NCBI GenBank assembly: GCA_019359695.1
Contig: JAHHGV010000054.1
Span: 1 to 52,602, forward strand
Length of the DNA: 52,602 nucleotides
Source of the DNA: Brasilonema angustatum HA4187-MV1
GTDB taxonomy: Bacteria > Cyanobacteriota > Cyanobacteriia > Cyanobacteriales > Nostocaceae
Direction: 5' to 3'
Below are positions 52,454-52,602 of the stretch, piece by piece (position 1 is the stretch's first letter; the number at the start of each line of letters is the position of its first letter). The position numbers and the translations under genes are program-made. The notes beneath the pieces were generated by a model. The model ran no database searches. It was not told the origin of the DNA and was given only the letters and a program-made list of their open reading frames with translations.

Positions 52454-52602
52454 TCAAGAGGTAAACTCTTTCAATAGGAGGGCTTGAGGATATGAGCGTA
52501 AATTTTGTGTGCGTTGTTCTAGATATTCGCAAATTTTTAGGGCATATAAGCTATTCATCAAACGGCCTTTTCCCACTCTGATTTCTTCTGCTGCTTCTTG
52601 AA
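52454..52602 (-). CDS. C-terminal end of an unknown gene (cut by window edge)
   Basis: A minus-strand frame open from the window edge to a TGA at 52454-52456 encodes ~48 residues, ending YALKICEYLEQRTQNLRSY followed by PQALLLKEFTS. The strongly helical, charged composition, the absence of stops and the hairpin just after it argue for a real gene. Family not recognised from this fragment. Confidence 0.55.
   Translation of the reverse strand, partial: QEAAEEIRVGKGRLMNSLYALKICEYLEQRTQNLRSYPQALLLKEFTS

Overview
The window is chromosomal DNA from a heterocyst-forming cyanobacterium (Nostocales). Three things support this. HIP1 octamers (GCGATCGC) occur throughout. The genus-typical dispersed repeats are present. 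The central ~34 kb is a heterocyst glycolipid (HGL) island whose content and order resemble, from memory, the hetI-hglBACDE / hgdBCA-hglT / cpcT neighbourhood of Anabaena PCC 7120. Species is not assignable from sequence reading alone; a Scytonema/Tolypothrix/Brasilonema-like relative is possible.

Layout. (1) 1-3.6 kb: housekeeping pheT, a YciI-like gene and a glycine-rich exported protein. (2) 3.6-5.5 kb: repeat-rich spacers around hetI (phosphopantetheinyl transferase). (3) 5.5-22.4 kb, minus strand: a PUFA-synthase-like polyketide line. It runs hglE (KS-AT-ACP-ACP-half KR), a small membrane protein, hglD (half KR-DH), hglC (KS-CLF-AT), hglA (PfaD-type enoyl reductase) and hglB (ACP-thioester reductase). 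A 95-aa protein precedes hglE. (4) 23.2-24.5 kb: a ParB-like protein with a degenerate methyltransferase domain. (5) 25.5-36 kb, mostly plus: exporter parts hgdB and hgdC, epimerase hgdA, two family-2 glycosyltransferases, a secreted DUF2141 protein, a second epimerase (minus) and a GT4 glycosyltransferase (hglT candidate). (6) 36.3-39 kb: TPR protein, cpcT and tRNA-Cys. (7) 39.1-42.5 kb: a caspase-like protease plus NACHT NTPase pair, a likely conflict/defence module, followed by a DUF433/DUF5615 toxin-antitoxin pair. (8) 43.4-52.6 kb: LapA-like protein, luciferase-like monooxygenase, multicopper oxidase, IS630 remnant, EamA-type transporter, HflX, Uma2 nuclease, DUF389 protein and a gene cut by the window end.

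How the genes fit together. HetI would arm the ACPs. HglE/D/C/A would build and process the very long alkyl chain, and HglB would release it reductively as an alcohol. A glycosyltransferase (hglT candidate) with HgdA would add the sugar, and HgdB/HgdC with an ATPase and TolC encoded elsewhere would move the glycolipid to the heterocyst envelope.

The most notable points are: the ketoreductase split across two proteins with an unrelated membrane gene between them; a helical repeat shared by HglE and HglC; the apparent absence of hetN from its usual place; a degenerate ParB-methyltransferase inside the island that carries a perfect 40-bp palindrome in its coding sequence; and the caspase-NACHT pair.
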